Origin: Acanthopleura granulata | Taxonomy: Eukaryota > Mollusca > Polyplacophora > Chitonida > Chitonidae | Length of the DNA stretch: 64,000 bases | Assembly (NCBI GenBank): GCA_016165875.1 | Contig: JABBOT010000003.1 | Coordinates: forward strand, 21,798,873 to 21,862,872 | Reading direction: 5' to 3' | Shown here: piece after piece, positions 36,190 through 47,335 of the stretch | Layout: each line of letters opens with the position of its first letter | How positions within the stretch are numbered: position 1 is the first letter of the stretch | Made by a program: the position numbers and the translations under genes | Notes under the pieces: generated by a model | Databases searched by the model: none | Told to the model about the DNA's origin: nothing | What the model saw: only the letters and a program-made list of their open reading frames with translations

Positions 36190-37360
36190 CTGTCAAAGTG
36201 GTATTGTTAGATAGACCAATAAGAAAGAATTTCCTTGATATATACAGTTGGAGTGAAGTATACTGCTGGTCTTATGTCATAACTTTCAGCACGTACATAT
36301 ACAGGCATAACTGGAAGGGAGAATTGGAGCCCTAACGGAGATGAAACACTGCGGTAACGATTTTATGGAAACAGTTTCCAACTGCAGTCTGAAGAGTACC
36401 GAGTGGAACTTGAAATCTTGAAATATTGCCCAAAAGTATTTCCATTCATAATCTAATAACACTCTAGAGATTTTACTGAAATAGTTTGGAAAGTCACACA
36501 TACCATCAGATCACATCCATCCGTTTCGTGTTGAACACCGTAAAAAACAAACGCACACACCGATGTTCAACACCTTAACATCAGGCGATATCCACCGGCG
36601 TTAAACACTATACTTTTAGACTGATATCTCACTGCCCACACACGAATTTCTTACTCACACAGTTCTGGTGCGGGGCTGACGTACCTCATACCTTTCAGAA
36701 CTTATTCAAAGCAGGAATGCTCTTGACGTATTATAGCCCCAGTGCCCTTAACGCCGCTTGTTTAGGCGTTGTTCACCCTCTCGAACTTTTTATCATGTCA
36801 ATTGCCTTGAACTAATCAAGGTAAACGCATGCACATGGAATAATCGAGCACTGTAATGACTGGCCAGTGACACTGGTCTGGGACAACATGTCACGATTTG
36901 CCGCAAACACTGCCTCACGTTCTCTAAACACTTCCTGCACGGGTTATCGTCTAGCCCCCTAATTTAACTCGCAATCTCTTCCAGACTGGTGACTCACGTA
37001 ACTCATTAGTTAGAAGTCAGAGCAGGTGTCCGTATTTCCACACGAAACAGATGTCTCATTAACTTTCCATTCTTGACACCTGCTCCTTTAATCAAGCTAT
37101 TTACTTAATTTCAAAAAAAGAATGTCACCGGAATTGCGTAACCCTATTGTCTTAGCCAAACTTTCAAAAATGCAGTCTAACCTGATATAACATGTTTCTG
37201 CATTCGCCAGCTACAATGTGGTTCTTGAGAGTCACTTGGTGTCGTCAATATATGGTACATCTGACATTTCCAGACCAAACTTGTGTAGATAAAGAGGCAA
37301 AGCTACCCAAAATTTTTTCGTGCCTTTATTCAGAAATAAACAAAATCAAACAATAATAAG
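36190..37360 (+). repeat. Duplicated unit E, copy 1 (about 1.1 kb)
   Basis: Aligns in the same orientation with 39075-40160 throughout. Strong blocks are 'taacggagatgaaacact' (36335 and 39227), 'taatctaat' with 'tagagattttat/c' (36450 and 39370), 'agactgatatctcac' (36617 and 39539), 'aactaatcaaggtaaacgca' (36811 and 39750), 'actggccagtgacact' against 'actggccagcgacact', 'tgtcacgatttgccgca' (36889 and 39826), 'tctctaaacacttcctgcac' (36923 and 39858), and 'gggttatc' against 'cggttatc'. The copies start 2.9 kb apart. Divergence is substantial, so the duplication or pair of insertions is old. Confidence 0.8.
36525..36625 (+). repeat. 35-bp minisatellite, 3 units (in unit E copy 1)
   Basis: The element 'gtt(g/c/a)aacac' starts at 36530, 36565 and 36600, giving an exact 35-base period. 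The same array is at 39451/39486/39521 in copy 2, so it existed before the copies separated. Confidence 0.75.
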
Positions 37361-38199
37361 CTCAGCATGTGTTGAATTTTGCTGAATTTATAGTAGTTCC
37401 ATACAAGTACCTTTTAGTACTCAAGCCTATAAAAGCCCATTTGCATTTCTGCCCAACACGAATGCTAAGAGTTAGATTGCACCTTGTTCCCCAACATCCT
37501 GTGCCAAATAACGTAACTATCTGAATTACAACTGTATATGCAGTAAAACAAACCGGCTGAAGAAATCTGCTGAAAATAAGCTGAGGGGGATCAAATGTTG
37601 ATGTAGGATTCAACACGTTTATCACGAGACCAGGGATTTTCATCACGAACACATTCAAAACATTCAGTTATGCAATTACAGCAAGGCGTAAATCAGTCTC
37701 TCGGTTTACAACAAAGGTAATGTTCATGGGAGTGTCATCAATTTCATCGAGAGCATTGCGCGCAATAATTTAGGCAATAAATCTTCGGGAAAAACGATAT
37801 CGCTAAATGTAGCATGTAACACCTTAAATGGGAATCGTCGTAAATCAATGAACATTGCAATAAACTTTATCTGACACAATGTAGTTTAATTTATGTTTAT
37901 TTAATCGTCCTTTCAATGGAGCAAAAACTCCTTACTTTTGCCACCGTCCAAGGTATTATCAAATTCCATGCTAGTTTTTTCTTTTTCTATCAAATTTATC
38001 TTCTTGTTAATTTAATAGTTAATTTAATTTAAGGGATAATTTAATTATCTCTTTCACAATGGGAAGAGGTTATGTTTACAAAACGCATTGTACAACGAAT
38101 GCCCAAAGATAATATTCATGGGAATATTAGAGTATAGTTTTATTGATTTTATTAAATTTATACGCGTTGAACATTCCTTGCATCTTTCTAGCATCATTA
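37361..38199. other. Non-coding stretch, nothing recognised
   Basis: AT-rich with 'aatttaa' motifs near 38010-38045. A minus frame at 37362-37658 (98 codons) has no recognised domain. Confidence 0.35.
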
Positions 38200-38365
38200 A
38201 AGAGTGCCTACTGTTTCTGTTTACATGAATTCGTCCCAATTTCTTACTTTGTACATTTCTTTGGGGGTTTGTACTCAGAGTTGTTTTGGAAAAGGGTCTC
38301 GCTATTATCGACTCGAAGAGCCCATTTTGGCTGACGATTGGTATATGAATTTCTATTTCGACGCC
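38200..38365 (+). repeat. Interspersed repeat family F, copy 2
   Basis: Partner of 5447-5640. 'tttacatgaattcgtcccaa', 'gtttgtact' and 'agcccattttggctgacg' occur in the same order. Confidence 0.5.
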
Positions 38366-39074
38366 TAGATTGTAATGTCTTGTCGACCTTTCATGAATCG
38401 TTTCTAGAGGGCCTTCACTTTCACTTCACAAAGCTAAAATAGACAAAGTAATTCTGCAAAATGTGTACAGTAACTTAAACCAACCAGATTATTGAAATTC
38501 ATAGACTAGATCTTACGAAGGGAAGAAAACCAGTCTAATTTGTCAGGTAAGGAGTTAGGTAATCGGATACCTGGCGAGAAGATATCTATATTTTCATTCA
38601 GTCTCAAACGTCTTATTTAATTGCCCAGCTGTGCCGTTATGTCCTTTGCCTATACCAAACAGACAGTTTTGTTTGTTTTTTTAAACACTTACCTTATTTC
38701 CTCTAGGTCAACCCTTTCTCCCTTTGCTACAACAAACCTTCAGAGCCACTTGACCACCTTGGTCATGCGCATTTCAAATTTTTACCATTACGTGTATTGT
38801 TCCTGTCTGCCGTCACACAAGAGCGTAAGTCGCACCTGAACCAATCCTCCATGACCAGCTCCCCGATAATAACTGACTAACTGTAACTTTTATACACTAC
38901 ACAGTAAATCTCCTTCCAGCAATGTGTCATTTTTGGAAGGTTAGACAATTACTATTCTGATCAGTTGTCTGCGTTAGCATTTTAGTGCCTTTCCGATAAC
39001 CGTGGTAACGTGAGTAACCTTGCGATAAAGAAAGCATTGTTAGGAAAATATGGTGCGAAACTGGCATTGTCATA
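38366..39074. other. Non-coding stretch, nothing recognised
   Basis: No gene, RNA or repeat that I can support. Confidence 0.35.
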
Positions 39075-40160
39075 ACGAGTGGTCAGGAGGAGTTTACTAA
39101 AGACAGGATATACTGCATACGGTTGCATTTGCGTATACTTCTGGCCTGTAGTTCAGTTGCAAAAATGTGCTATACCTCCACCCCGTAAACGTATACACTT
39201 AACATGTGACGAGACAATTAGAGAACTAACGGAGATGAAACACTCTCGTAACGGTTTTATCGACGAATCAGTTAGCAACTGGAGCCTGAAGAATTTCGAG
39301 TGGAATTCGTCTGGAAATCTTTTACTAGATAACAAATATTCTCCATGACCAAACACGGTTTCCGTGCGTAATCTAATGACAGTTTAGAGATTTTATCAAC
39401 ATGTGGCTCTATATAGTCATCACACATGTTACTGGACTGCACCCACCGATGTTTAGCACCTTGCCATCAGGCCACACCCACCAGTGTTTAACACTATGTC
39501 ATCAGGCCACACCTACTGCTGTTTAACACTGTACTTCTAGACTGATATCTCACTACTTCAGAAACGACGACCTTGGCGTTCTTTTCCCTACACAGACCTG
39601 ACCGCGGAATGACGTAGATGTCAATACTGAGTACTGTTCCAGAAGTTGAATGCCCTGGCCGTATTACAACCACTAGCATTGCTGAGTGGGATTTCACGCC
39701 ATTTGTTTGGTGTGAAGATAAGTTCACCTTTCCTGACAATACATTTAAACTAATCAAGGTAAACGCAGGTATATGGAATAATAAATCACTATAATAACTG
39801 GCCAGCGACACTTGTCTTGGGCAATATGTCACGATTTGCCGCAGACAATCTCTCCCGCTCTCTAAACACTTCCTGCACCGGTTATCATTTATCCCACTAC
39901 TTTAAGTCAGGTTGGGTCACTCACATAACACATCAGTTAGAATTCAGAGCACGTGTGTCTATTTCTGACCGCATGGAAAGTTCAGGATTCCAAACACTAA
40001 GATTACATCACTTATCAAACAGGTCACGTGATCCTTGACACCCGTCCGTCTAATGTAGCTTAAGTATAAAAAATACATTCTTAGCTTTGTCGGAAAAACT
40101 TTACCCTTTCGCTTTGGCGCATTTTACAACAAGAAATAAACACAATCTGCTTAATCTGGA
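39075..40160 (+). repeat. Duplicated unit E, copy 2 (about 1.1 kb)
   Basis: Direct partner of 36190-37360. It retains the same order of blocks, including the 3 x 35-bp array, the 'ctctaaacacttcctgcac' block and the weak 3' part ending near 'caagaaataaacacaatctg' (40130), which matches 'cagaaataaacaaaatc' near 37330. Minus-strand frames in the two copies (36286-36501 and 39153-39356) give similar peptides containing 'CFISV', but this can follow from DNA similarity alone. Confidence 0.8.
39437..39545 (+). repeat. 35-bp minisatellite, 3 units (in unit E copy 2)
   Basis: 'gttta(g/a)cac' starts at 39451, 39486 and 39521, and 'catcaggccacac' at 39465 and 39500, again an exact 35-base period. Confidence 0.8.
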
Positions 40161-40849
40161 ATTCCGTTGTATTTTCACCACAGATGTGGTTATTCGTTTG
40201 ACTTTCCGTCGGTAGTGTATTTGTACATCTGCCATATCCTTCCCAACATTACTTAGACTAAGAAGCAAAATTAGGTAAAGGACCTGGTACGGTATGGCGG
40301 GGAATCGGTCCCAGCGCAAGGGGCTGTGCCCCACAAGAAGTAAAATTGCTTATAATTTTGATTTACAGCTGCTGACAACCTGTTATGGCCGCTTCGATTG
40401 TCAGTTCTGATTTACTGCTTCTTGCCTTTCATATGGCTAGCTCCAAGCATACACTGCGATGAATTTATATCAGTTTAGGGACTGTATTAAAATTAAAACA
40501 AAACATCAAGGATATTTAAAAAACACTGAAATATTTTGTGGTTGTATGAAAGACTGTCGAGTTGGAAAATAACACATGTTATTTTCGACCCTATATTTCT
40601 ACTGCGCGCGTATTACATATACTATACATTATACTTATTAAATACAATCTGATGTATTAATAAATAAAACAAAAACACAAAAATAAACAAGTAAATAGTG
40701 ACGATCTATTGACCGTTTATTATTAAGTAGATACATGTGCATGTATAGCATTTTTCTTAGCCATGCACAGACTATTCCCGATACGGCAAATGTCTGAACG
40801 AGGGGAGTAATGGTTCAATCCTCCAATCGGAATCTATGGCCTCCACACT
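40161..40849. other. Non-coding stretch with a small hairpin at 40565-40586
   Basis: 'gaaaataac' (40565-40573) and 'gttattttc' (40578-40586) pair around 'acat', with partial extension outward. Otherwise the sequence is AT-rich. It lies just beyond the 3' side of the transposase remnant, where an element end could be sought. Confidence 0.4.
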
Positions 40850-40879
40850 GGATACGTCATTAGCAGCGTCCTCAGTTCT

Positions 40880-41122
40880 AGCTGTTAATCTGCCCTGTAT
40901 AGTGTACATATGGTGTCATGCATAACGTTAATACCACATAACTGCAGCGGTGTGTGCACAACAACCTATTGTGCGCACTCCAACGTTACATTCACAATAC
41001 CAACCTGTTACATTGGTGTTATACTCTAGCCATACATTATAGAGTTTGGATGAAATATGCCGTGACTGATTACGAACATGAATGAGATCATTTGTTGCTT
41101 GATTTACTGTCATTGGCAACAT
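40880..41122 (-). pseudogene. Transposase remnant, C-terminal SWIM zinc finger
   Basis: An open stretch of 64 codons contains 'GWYCECNVGVRTIGCCAHTA', which fits the SWIM pattern C-x-C, spacer, C-x-H, followed by 'AVMWY'. In the relatives I know, this finger closes the transposase and is thought to bind DNA or protein. Here the reading frame stops at 40928-40930 right after 'WY'. Reading on in the same frame shows residues resembling the usual continuation, interrupted by two stops within three codons, so the end was lost by point mutation. The upstream part 'HISSKLYNVWLEYN' also fits the family. It is separated from the DDE core by about 150 bases with no open frame, consistent with decay. 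Confidence 0.75.
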
Positions 41123-41273
41123 ATTGATCCACGTAGCTGGATGCCTGTTTTAACTGGTGGACGCCAAATGTCAGTTATCTAATGTTATTTTCAGTTAGTG
41201 ATGGTAGGCTTGGCACGGCGTCTTTGGCATCAATGTCTCACTACTTTTTGGAGCGGTGCTGGATTGTTTTACC

Positions 41274-42028
41274 CTATGTAACTCGCTGTTGAACATTGTT
41301 CGTTTCACGAAGCTCTCTCAGCATATTTATGGCAATGTGAAAATCTTCTGGTTGGCTTCTTTTTACTGGCCGAAGATACTTATTGCATATGGCGACATCG
41401 ATGCGAAGAGTAGCGTGTATGTTAGGGGTGTCTACATTTGGAACAACACGATCAGAGTATTTCCGTTTCTTCAGTCTCTCGTTGACGGCTTCTAATACCC
41501 ATCCGACTTTTGTAACCAGCCTAGACTTATTGGCAGATGCGGTAGTAAACTGCTTTTGAGCTTTATTCAAAAATCTGGTCACCCTGTTTTGAAACCATAA
41601 TCCCTTAAACACGGAAGAGCATCGCGAAATTCCCTGTCCAAAAGTATTCTCTTCTGTCAACCTGTTTATGAAATTGTCCTTATTTGTTTTCATCATATGG
41701 ACAGTGATCTTGGCGTCGTTGTTTTTGCCATCTGACATGTAAGGTCCTATAACGGAAATGAGGTATCAGTCAGTGGCAGTAATCACTTTAGCTCTAACCA
41801 ACGGTCTGTTTTTCTGCATACTGAATGTATAGTTCTGGCTTTTCCAGATATGCACATAAGTTCCATCCAAGACAAGAATGGCAGATTCGGACAAACACTG
41901 ATTAAAAAGCGCTGTAGCGAAATCAGAAGTGGGTGAGTCAACGGTTTCCTGTTTCCAAGAGCCGTCCGTGCTGAAGCGATTATTCTGGTCACTTGGTGTC
42001 TCGTGTCAATTACAAAGAGTGTGGCCAA
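41274..42028 (-). pseudogene. Transposase remnant, DDE catalytic core
   Basis: Two frames are needed. The first starts near 42028 ('MATLFVIDTRHQVTRIIASA', helix-turn-helix-like) and loses frame near 41930. The second, from about 41925, reads 'FATALFNQCLSESAILVLDG' then 'TYVHIW', holding the first catalytic Asp (codon 41865-41867). It then meets a stop at 41766-41768 and continues in the same frame through 'SVIGPYMSDGKNNDAKI'. The second catalytic Asp, usually in a DRGF-type motif, is not seen; the corresponding place reads 'FGQGISRC'. The Glu is kept in 'TKVGWVLEAVNERLK' (codon 41490-41492). The family would cut and rejoin element ends in the nucleus. This copy cannot. Confidence 0.75.
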
Positions 42029-42249
42029 AATTCTAAAAAGGCTATGAATAAAGTTGGTTTCACAGTTTCAAATCTTCACCCGTTTGTGGTTTAATTATAT
42101 ATGATCCACATCCTGCTGTTTCACTCTTAAAAACTTTCATAATACCTTTCTGTATTGCAGCTTTTTTCAACAGAAGTGATCCAATGGCGCCCATTGTTTA
42201 TAGTTCTGGGTAAGCCTTAATTAATTAAGCATGAATTATTGAATTCAAA

Positions 42250-42880
42250 CATTTTCAAATTTGAAGGTTGGTTAGGCCAGTGGAACCACAAGTATCATCG
42301 TCTGACAACAATTCATCGTCAGTCTAAGCGCTTAACCATGTTTTTGCCACTTGCATTCGCATCATTTCCAACAGGCTCTCTATCTCATTGGCCCTTATAG
42401 CTGTGGTATGTTTATTCGCCAGTATGCAGGTAAGGTCAATGTTTTTCCCGAGTTGAAGGCGCATCCCACGTAAATGGATGTTGCAACAACTGCACCCGTC
42501 GGGAACGATAACTCCCTGACGTATGAAAACATCAAGGCGCCCTGAAACGGGCATAACTTTAAGTGCCTGTCCCTTTGCCTGGCATATCACACACCTGGAA
42601 TGGCTTTTTGGATACTTCTTGACAGCCAATGAAAAAGATGCTATCGAATGTATTTCATTCTAAAGGCGTTTTTCTCTGACGACTATCTTGCCATTCGAAG
42701 ACATCTCTGAATAGTAGCATTGTTGACGACAGGAATTACATATGAATTCTCCATCGTTTCTCAACTGACCTTTTTGTCATTGGTGTTGATCAACAGCTAA
42801 TTTTTTCATCTGTCCTTTTTGTCCCCGTTTACCACAGTCGACACACGGGGCCAAGGCCAAGGTGATTGCAGTGTTACATG
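42250..42880 (-). pseudogene. Transposase remnant, N-terminal zinc-binding modules
   Basis: Starting near 42,880 the minus strand reads 'CYTCNTAITLALAPCVDCGK', then, past an in-frame TGA near 42,779, 'GEFICNSCRQQCYY', giving several C-x2-C pairs. A separate open stretch at 42324-42629 contains 'SHSRCVICQAKG' and 'VIVPDGCSCCNIHLRG', matching the second Cys/His-rich module that precedes the helix-turn-helix in these transposases. After its stop (42324-42326) the frame goes on with 'TDDELLSDDDTCGSTGLT', typical of the acidic linker of the family. About 220 bases between this and the core (42030-42250) have no recognisable transposase coding and may be an insertion or a badly decayed part. Confidence 0.65.
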
Positions 42881-42889
42881 TATAACACC

Positions 42890-43055
42890 GAATGAAATGA
42901 AAGCATTTCACACTTCACACACATAAATCTTGAAGATAGTTCAGAAGAGTCAGTTTTATTTAAAATAAAATGAAAGCAGTTCACATTTCACACACATATC
43001 TCTTGAAGATGATTCATAAGTGTCTGTCTTACACAGAATGAAATGATCTTCCACT
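42890..43055 (-). repeat. 73-bp tandem repeat, about 2.2 units
   Basis: The word 'gaatgaaatga' begins at 42890 and again at 43036, with the variant 'aaataaaatga' at 42963, a constant 73-base step. On the minus strand each full unit reads with 'MCVKCE(M/L)LSF', so the unit contains a C-x2-C motif. The unit length is not a multiple of three. The repeat may be a duplicated piece of the transposon's zinc-finger exon or a subterminal repeat of the element. Confidence 0.75.
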
Positions 43056-44448
43056 GCACGTGCTCGTAACAAATGACCTCACGTCTTCTCAGACAGGAGT
43101 CATGTTTTTTTTTCGCAACAATCGCCGCATGTTATGTATTAACATACCATAATATTTAGCGGTACTAATTCAGAATACTATTTTGAGTAACTAAATATTA
43201 GCAGCCATATGTATATATTTACTTATAAAAACGTATTTTTCTAACAAGACAAAAACTAAGAAGCACTCGAACTCGAACTTTGCTTCAAAAAGCTGTGTGT
43301 ATTAAACAGGAATTCACTAACTCACTGTACTGCGAAGGACATCTCCAAACCGTCGACAGAAATGAGGAATTTAAACTACCGAAAGTGAGGCAAAACACTG
43401 ATCGCATCATAAAGTTTATGTTTTACATATGAAGACAAACGTTAACCAAAACAAAACATTGACAAAATGCAGAAGTACATACGTGAAAGTTTCAGTAAAA
43501 ATGTCTTTTTTTGGTTAATGTCGATCTTCAACCGAAAATTATCTTTTTTGATCGCGATTGCCCTTTTGGCGCATTATTACTACGCAAGCATATCTGCTAT
43601 GGCCATAAAACTTTCCTATCCGCGACGACCACGTTTCATACATCTGATTCGAAAATTTACAGAATTGTGCCGGTATTTTGAAATTTGCACTTTCTTATCG
43701 TACCTCTCTGGGACAGATTACCTGCCTTAATGTACCAAGTCCTTTCCTTTCGCAGGCGATGCAAGCGTTTCATGAAATAAGCAATTTTTGGTCTAAATGT
43801 GCTGTGATTCGTTGAATTTTGTAGGATTGCTTTGCGAGTAATCAGTATTGATATAATTCTCGAACGTAATGCAAACTTGTTCATCTCCACCCAGCAATAA
43901 TGGTTATACTGATATCACATGCTGTCAACGGTTGTTTTCAGTATTTGGCTGAAACAACGCAACAGTCTCAATCTAAAAGGAACGTATTACATCTTTAACA
44001 ATAAAATAAGATTGCATTTAATTATGATAACACTGTTGTTTCCAAATTTAATCCGCCTCCAAAGGACAACAGGAAGAAATCAAAATTTCTCCAGCGTCGA
44101 AAGATATCTGTTTAAGTCTATGAAGTATGAGAAAATATACATATATATATAAAGTAGAAGGACTGGCCTCATTGTGGCCAAGCCTTGCACACGCCACTTT
44201 CATCAGGAGACGGGAGATTTCGATAATCATGTCAAAAAATGATATATTCAGTGCTGCAATTTACAGTACAGTTTCTAAAATCAAATTGACGGTGTATAGA
44301 AAATGTAACCTCCATGAAAATGCCATCAGTTTCTGTGACATAGCTGCGAGGAGTTCAAGGATAAAACAACGGGGAATAAAATCTTTGTCGTAAAAGAGTT
44401 TGCAACTTGGTTAACAGCCCAAGTGGGAACCATTTTAACCGAGTGAAC
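43056..44448. other. Non-coding stretch, nothing recognised
   Basis: AT-rich. Overlapping opposite-strand frames near 43467-44393 show no known motif. Confidence 0.35.
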
Positions 44449-44485
44449 ATACTATTAAATCGGAATTAAGTCTGTTTAATAGTAT
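44449..44485. repeat. 11-bp perfect inverted repeat
   Basis: 'atactattaaa' (44449-44459) and 'tttaatagtat' (44475-44485) are exact reverse complements with a 15-base spacer. There is partial pairing further out. AT-rich arms make chance more likely than for the 28500 hairpin. Confidence 0.55.
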
Positions 44486-45811
44486 TTCAGTGTGTCCCAT
44501 GGGATGCAACAAAATATGTACGACAATGCCTAAGTCGAACCGCTTTCTCTGAGATGCGCTCAAGCCTTTTAGTTTCTGTCACGTTCTTTGGTCAAGGGAC
44601 TATTAAGTAAATTACCGCCTCAACTGAAATAAAATCTTCTCCTTGATTTTGCCTTTTATCCCAAAAATAGGCAGTGTAAATCTACATATTTAGTGTTGTG
44701 TGATAGCAATGAATATTGGAAATTGAATGAAAATAAGTGGAATTTGTGGGTCATTTTCAAGTGATAGAATGTCCTTCAATATGGGAGATCAAAATCTATA
44801 TTCCACCGCATCCAGTGCCTCAAGTTCCTACGGCAAAGAATACGCGTACAAAATAACGTCGACGGCGCACAAAAGAGTAACTTTTAACCGGCTCTCAATA
44901 ATGTCAAATAGATTATGATAGCCTATCAGCCAAGACTTAGTTTGTTGCAACCTAGTCAGTATAAAATTTCATTTGTTTCTATAACATACAAAAGTTTTGA
45001 ATTCAACAATGAATGAAGAAAAATATTATCAAATGTAATTATACACTTTTATTGTGACATCTCCGATGTTAGTAGCTTTTGTTGAGCGTTTCTTGAAGGC
45101 TGTGAGTCGTGTTAAGTGTTTTCAGTAATAATTTGGCCAAGAGCAAGAAGTTATAGATCTTCCACTCAATACGAGGGTTTCTGCATTTCCTCGTCAGCTT
45201 GTGCAGAAAAATTATCATGTATGATTTACTTACTTGCCCATGGGATAATTCGGCGAAAATTTTAGGATGAGTTAAATGAACCAGTTGATAGAAGCTTAAT
45301 AGAATAGGCGACAGCTATAGTCTTGACTGTTAGTATTGAAAGCAAACACACATGCTCGGACACACAAGTCGCGGATTCAAACCTTATATTGTACAGGGAA
45401 GTCACTTGCTCTCACTGCATGCTTGCTGGGATTGGTGACAAGGAGAGCTCTATGATCATCGTTTAGCTGTTTGCACAACCTAACTTTCGGTGAATATCTA
45501 TAACTTGTATGTGGGGAAATTCCTCAGTAACTTGCCAAACTTTACATTCTCGCATTCCGGTTTCCTCTACTTATAAAATTGCAAAAGTATACCAAGTCTT
45601 TTATATGGCATGATTACAAGGAGCAATGAAATAAATCAGTATTTATTGTAAGAGTTATATCATATAGCTGGTGAGAAGATATTAATTTTTTTCTCCAATG
45701 ACAACCATTAAATTATACGTCTGTTTTTCTCAAACAAGAGGCTTTACTGTGTTTTTCCGTGTTGCAATCATGAACTTTGAACTTTGAAAGATTCCTATTC
45801 ATACTTCAAAA
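44486..45811. other. Non-coding stretch, nothing recognised
   Basis: No gene recognised. A B-box-like 'gcggattcaaacc' lies near 45373 without a convincing A-box. Confidence 0.35.
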
Positions 45812-46007
45812 ACGTCACTTTTTAATTTTGTGACGTATGATAACCGAGCTATCACAGTTCCAAGTGAGAAAAAATACTCGCCTGAGGGAAAATCGAATGG
45901 GCGGCCACGCTCTCAATTTTAGCCCATCGAGGGCGAGATATTTCTACTACCCGAGAAGACATCAGTGACGTCAACCGTACCTAGTTCACCACTTTGCCAT
46001 ATAAAAG
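45812..46007 (+). promoter_or_regulatory. Candidate promoter-like segment: CRE-type sites plus TATA motif
   Basis: 'acgtcac' (45812) and 'gtgacgt' (45830) form an inverted pair, the full palindrome tgacgtca sits at 45966-45973, and TATAAAAG follows at 46000-46007, 26 bases further on. TGACGTCA is the classical CREB/ATF site in animals, and the spacing to the TATA motif would suit a start near 46,030 on the plus strand. No gene is recognisable downstream, so function is speculative. Confidence 0.2.
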
Positions 46008-47335
46008 CAGTGTTAAATTAGCTGTTCTCCTCGTGATTACGAAACATTCTGGACATACTTAAAAGCCATTTTCGGGGAGAAAGTGTTTGTGGAATACGTC
46101 TGGGATTATTCCCTATAATCTCAACAAGGAGGCCGTGGCCTTCGATGTCGCGAAATGGTGTTTCTGGTTTCTCTAAAATGGCGTATCCTATGGCCTCATC
46201 AGTATTCCAGAATAAATGATGATTTATAGAGTTGCCAAGCACGTCATGAAAAAACGCCTGTGCCGGTTTAGGCCTCTATGGACCTCTCCTCTGAAAAAGC
46301 TGTGGTTATATCTTTTGTTGTCTTTTCTTTTAACCGTTAAATATATCTAAGTTTATTTCCTAAAACATGCGAGATTTGGCACATGTTGTATTTCAAAGCA
46401 GCAGTTCCCCAGAACTAACGCACATCCGTCTTGTCCTAGCCCTACTTGTACGTCTGACTAGCTTAATGATTCAAGATATTCCTGTTCTTCTTGGAACATT
46501 CCACAAACCGCATCAAACTTTTATTTAGTCTGTTTTCCCTTTATTTCTGAAATCTTAGAGATAGTTGGGAATGTTATCAATTGACGAAAAAGACATTGCC
46601 AAAGATCGTTGCTATGGTTACTGTGATTACATCATCACTGTTGCCGTTAGCCATTGTGCTCATGAACAAAACAACCAGACAGAACAGATGCATATTGGTG
46701 TGTCCATCAGTGTGATTAGCGTCGGTCATGTACTGATGTTTTGTCATGTTTAACTACAGATAACTACATGGATTGCATGAAATATGTGGCCTTTGAGATT
46801 TTTATGTCTGTAATTCTGTTAGTTTGCCGAGAATACATTGCATCAGAATAACGTCCCTGAATGGCTTTACAACAACAGTACCTTTGGCTTTGTAAATTAA
46901 TGAGTGCCGTCCGATAAAAAAACAATCAGCGTTTAGTTACATTTGGCCCTGATTTACCTATTTAAGGGGACGTACACAGTTGTTAATATATAGTTGTTGT
47001 GACCTTGATGGCAGTATATAGGGCGTCGGAGGTTAAAGACCTGCTTCTGAACTAGGAGCCCGATGTATTCCAAGGAAGAGAATAATTAGAAAAAATGAAT
47101 GAATGTCTGTCGATAAAAATGTAGCTTTACACCACACCATGATGAAAGAAGAAAATATAACCAGTGTGTGTTCAAAAGGTATGACTCATGCGCATTTCAG
47201 AAATGCAAACCAAGATCAAGTGGAAGAATAAAATCGTCAACAACAACGTCGGCATCATACAGCTAAAAGGATTTGTCGTCAGGGACATGACAAGAATAGA
47301 TTACTCAGCTGAACGAGTAGGAATCTGCATTATCG
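46008..47335. other. Non-coding stretch, nothing recognised
   Basis: No gene, RNA or repeat that I can support. A minus frame at 46018-46242 has no known domain. Confidence 0.35.

Larger units (their letters stand above)
40830..43055 (-). mobile_element. Remnant DNA transposon with a DDE (Tnp4-like)/SWIM transposase
   Basis: The minus strand carries, in order from about 42,880 down to 40,850, the pieces of a single transposase of the DDE_Tnp_4 type: cysteine zinc motifs, a second Cys-rich module, a helix-turn-helix-like stretch, the DDE catalytic core and a SWIM zinc finger. I know this architecture from DNA transposons of cnidarians, molluscs and other invertebrates (IS5/PIF-like superclass). 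I cannot assign the exact superfamily. In-frame stops, at least one frameshift and loss of a catalytic residue show that the copy is dead. I did not identify terminal inverted repeats or a target-site duplication, so the outer limits are only those of the coding remains plus the 73-bp repeats. Confidence 0.75.

Noticed and set aside
40830..43055. The SWIM/DDE protein as a domesticated host gene
   Set aside because: Multiple in-frame stops, a frameshift and the apparent loss of the second catalytic Asp show decay rather than preservation.
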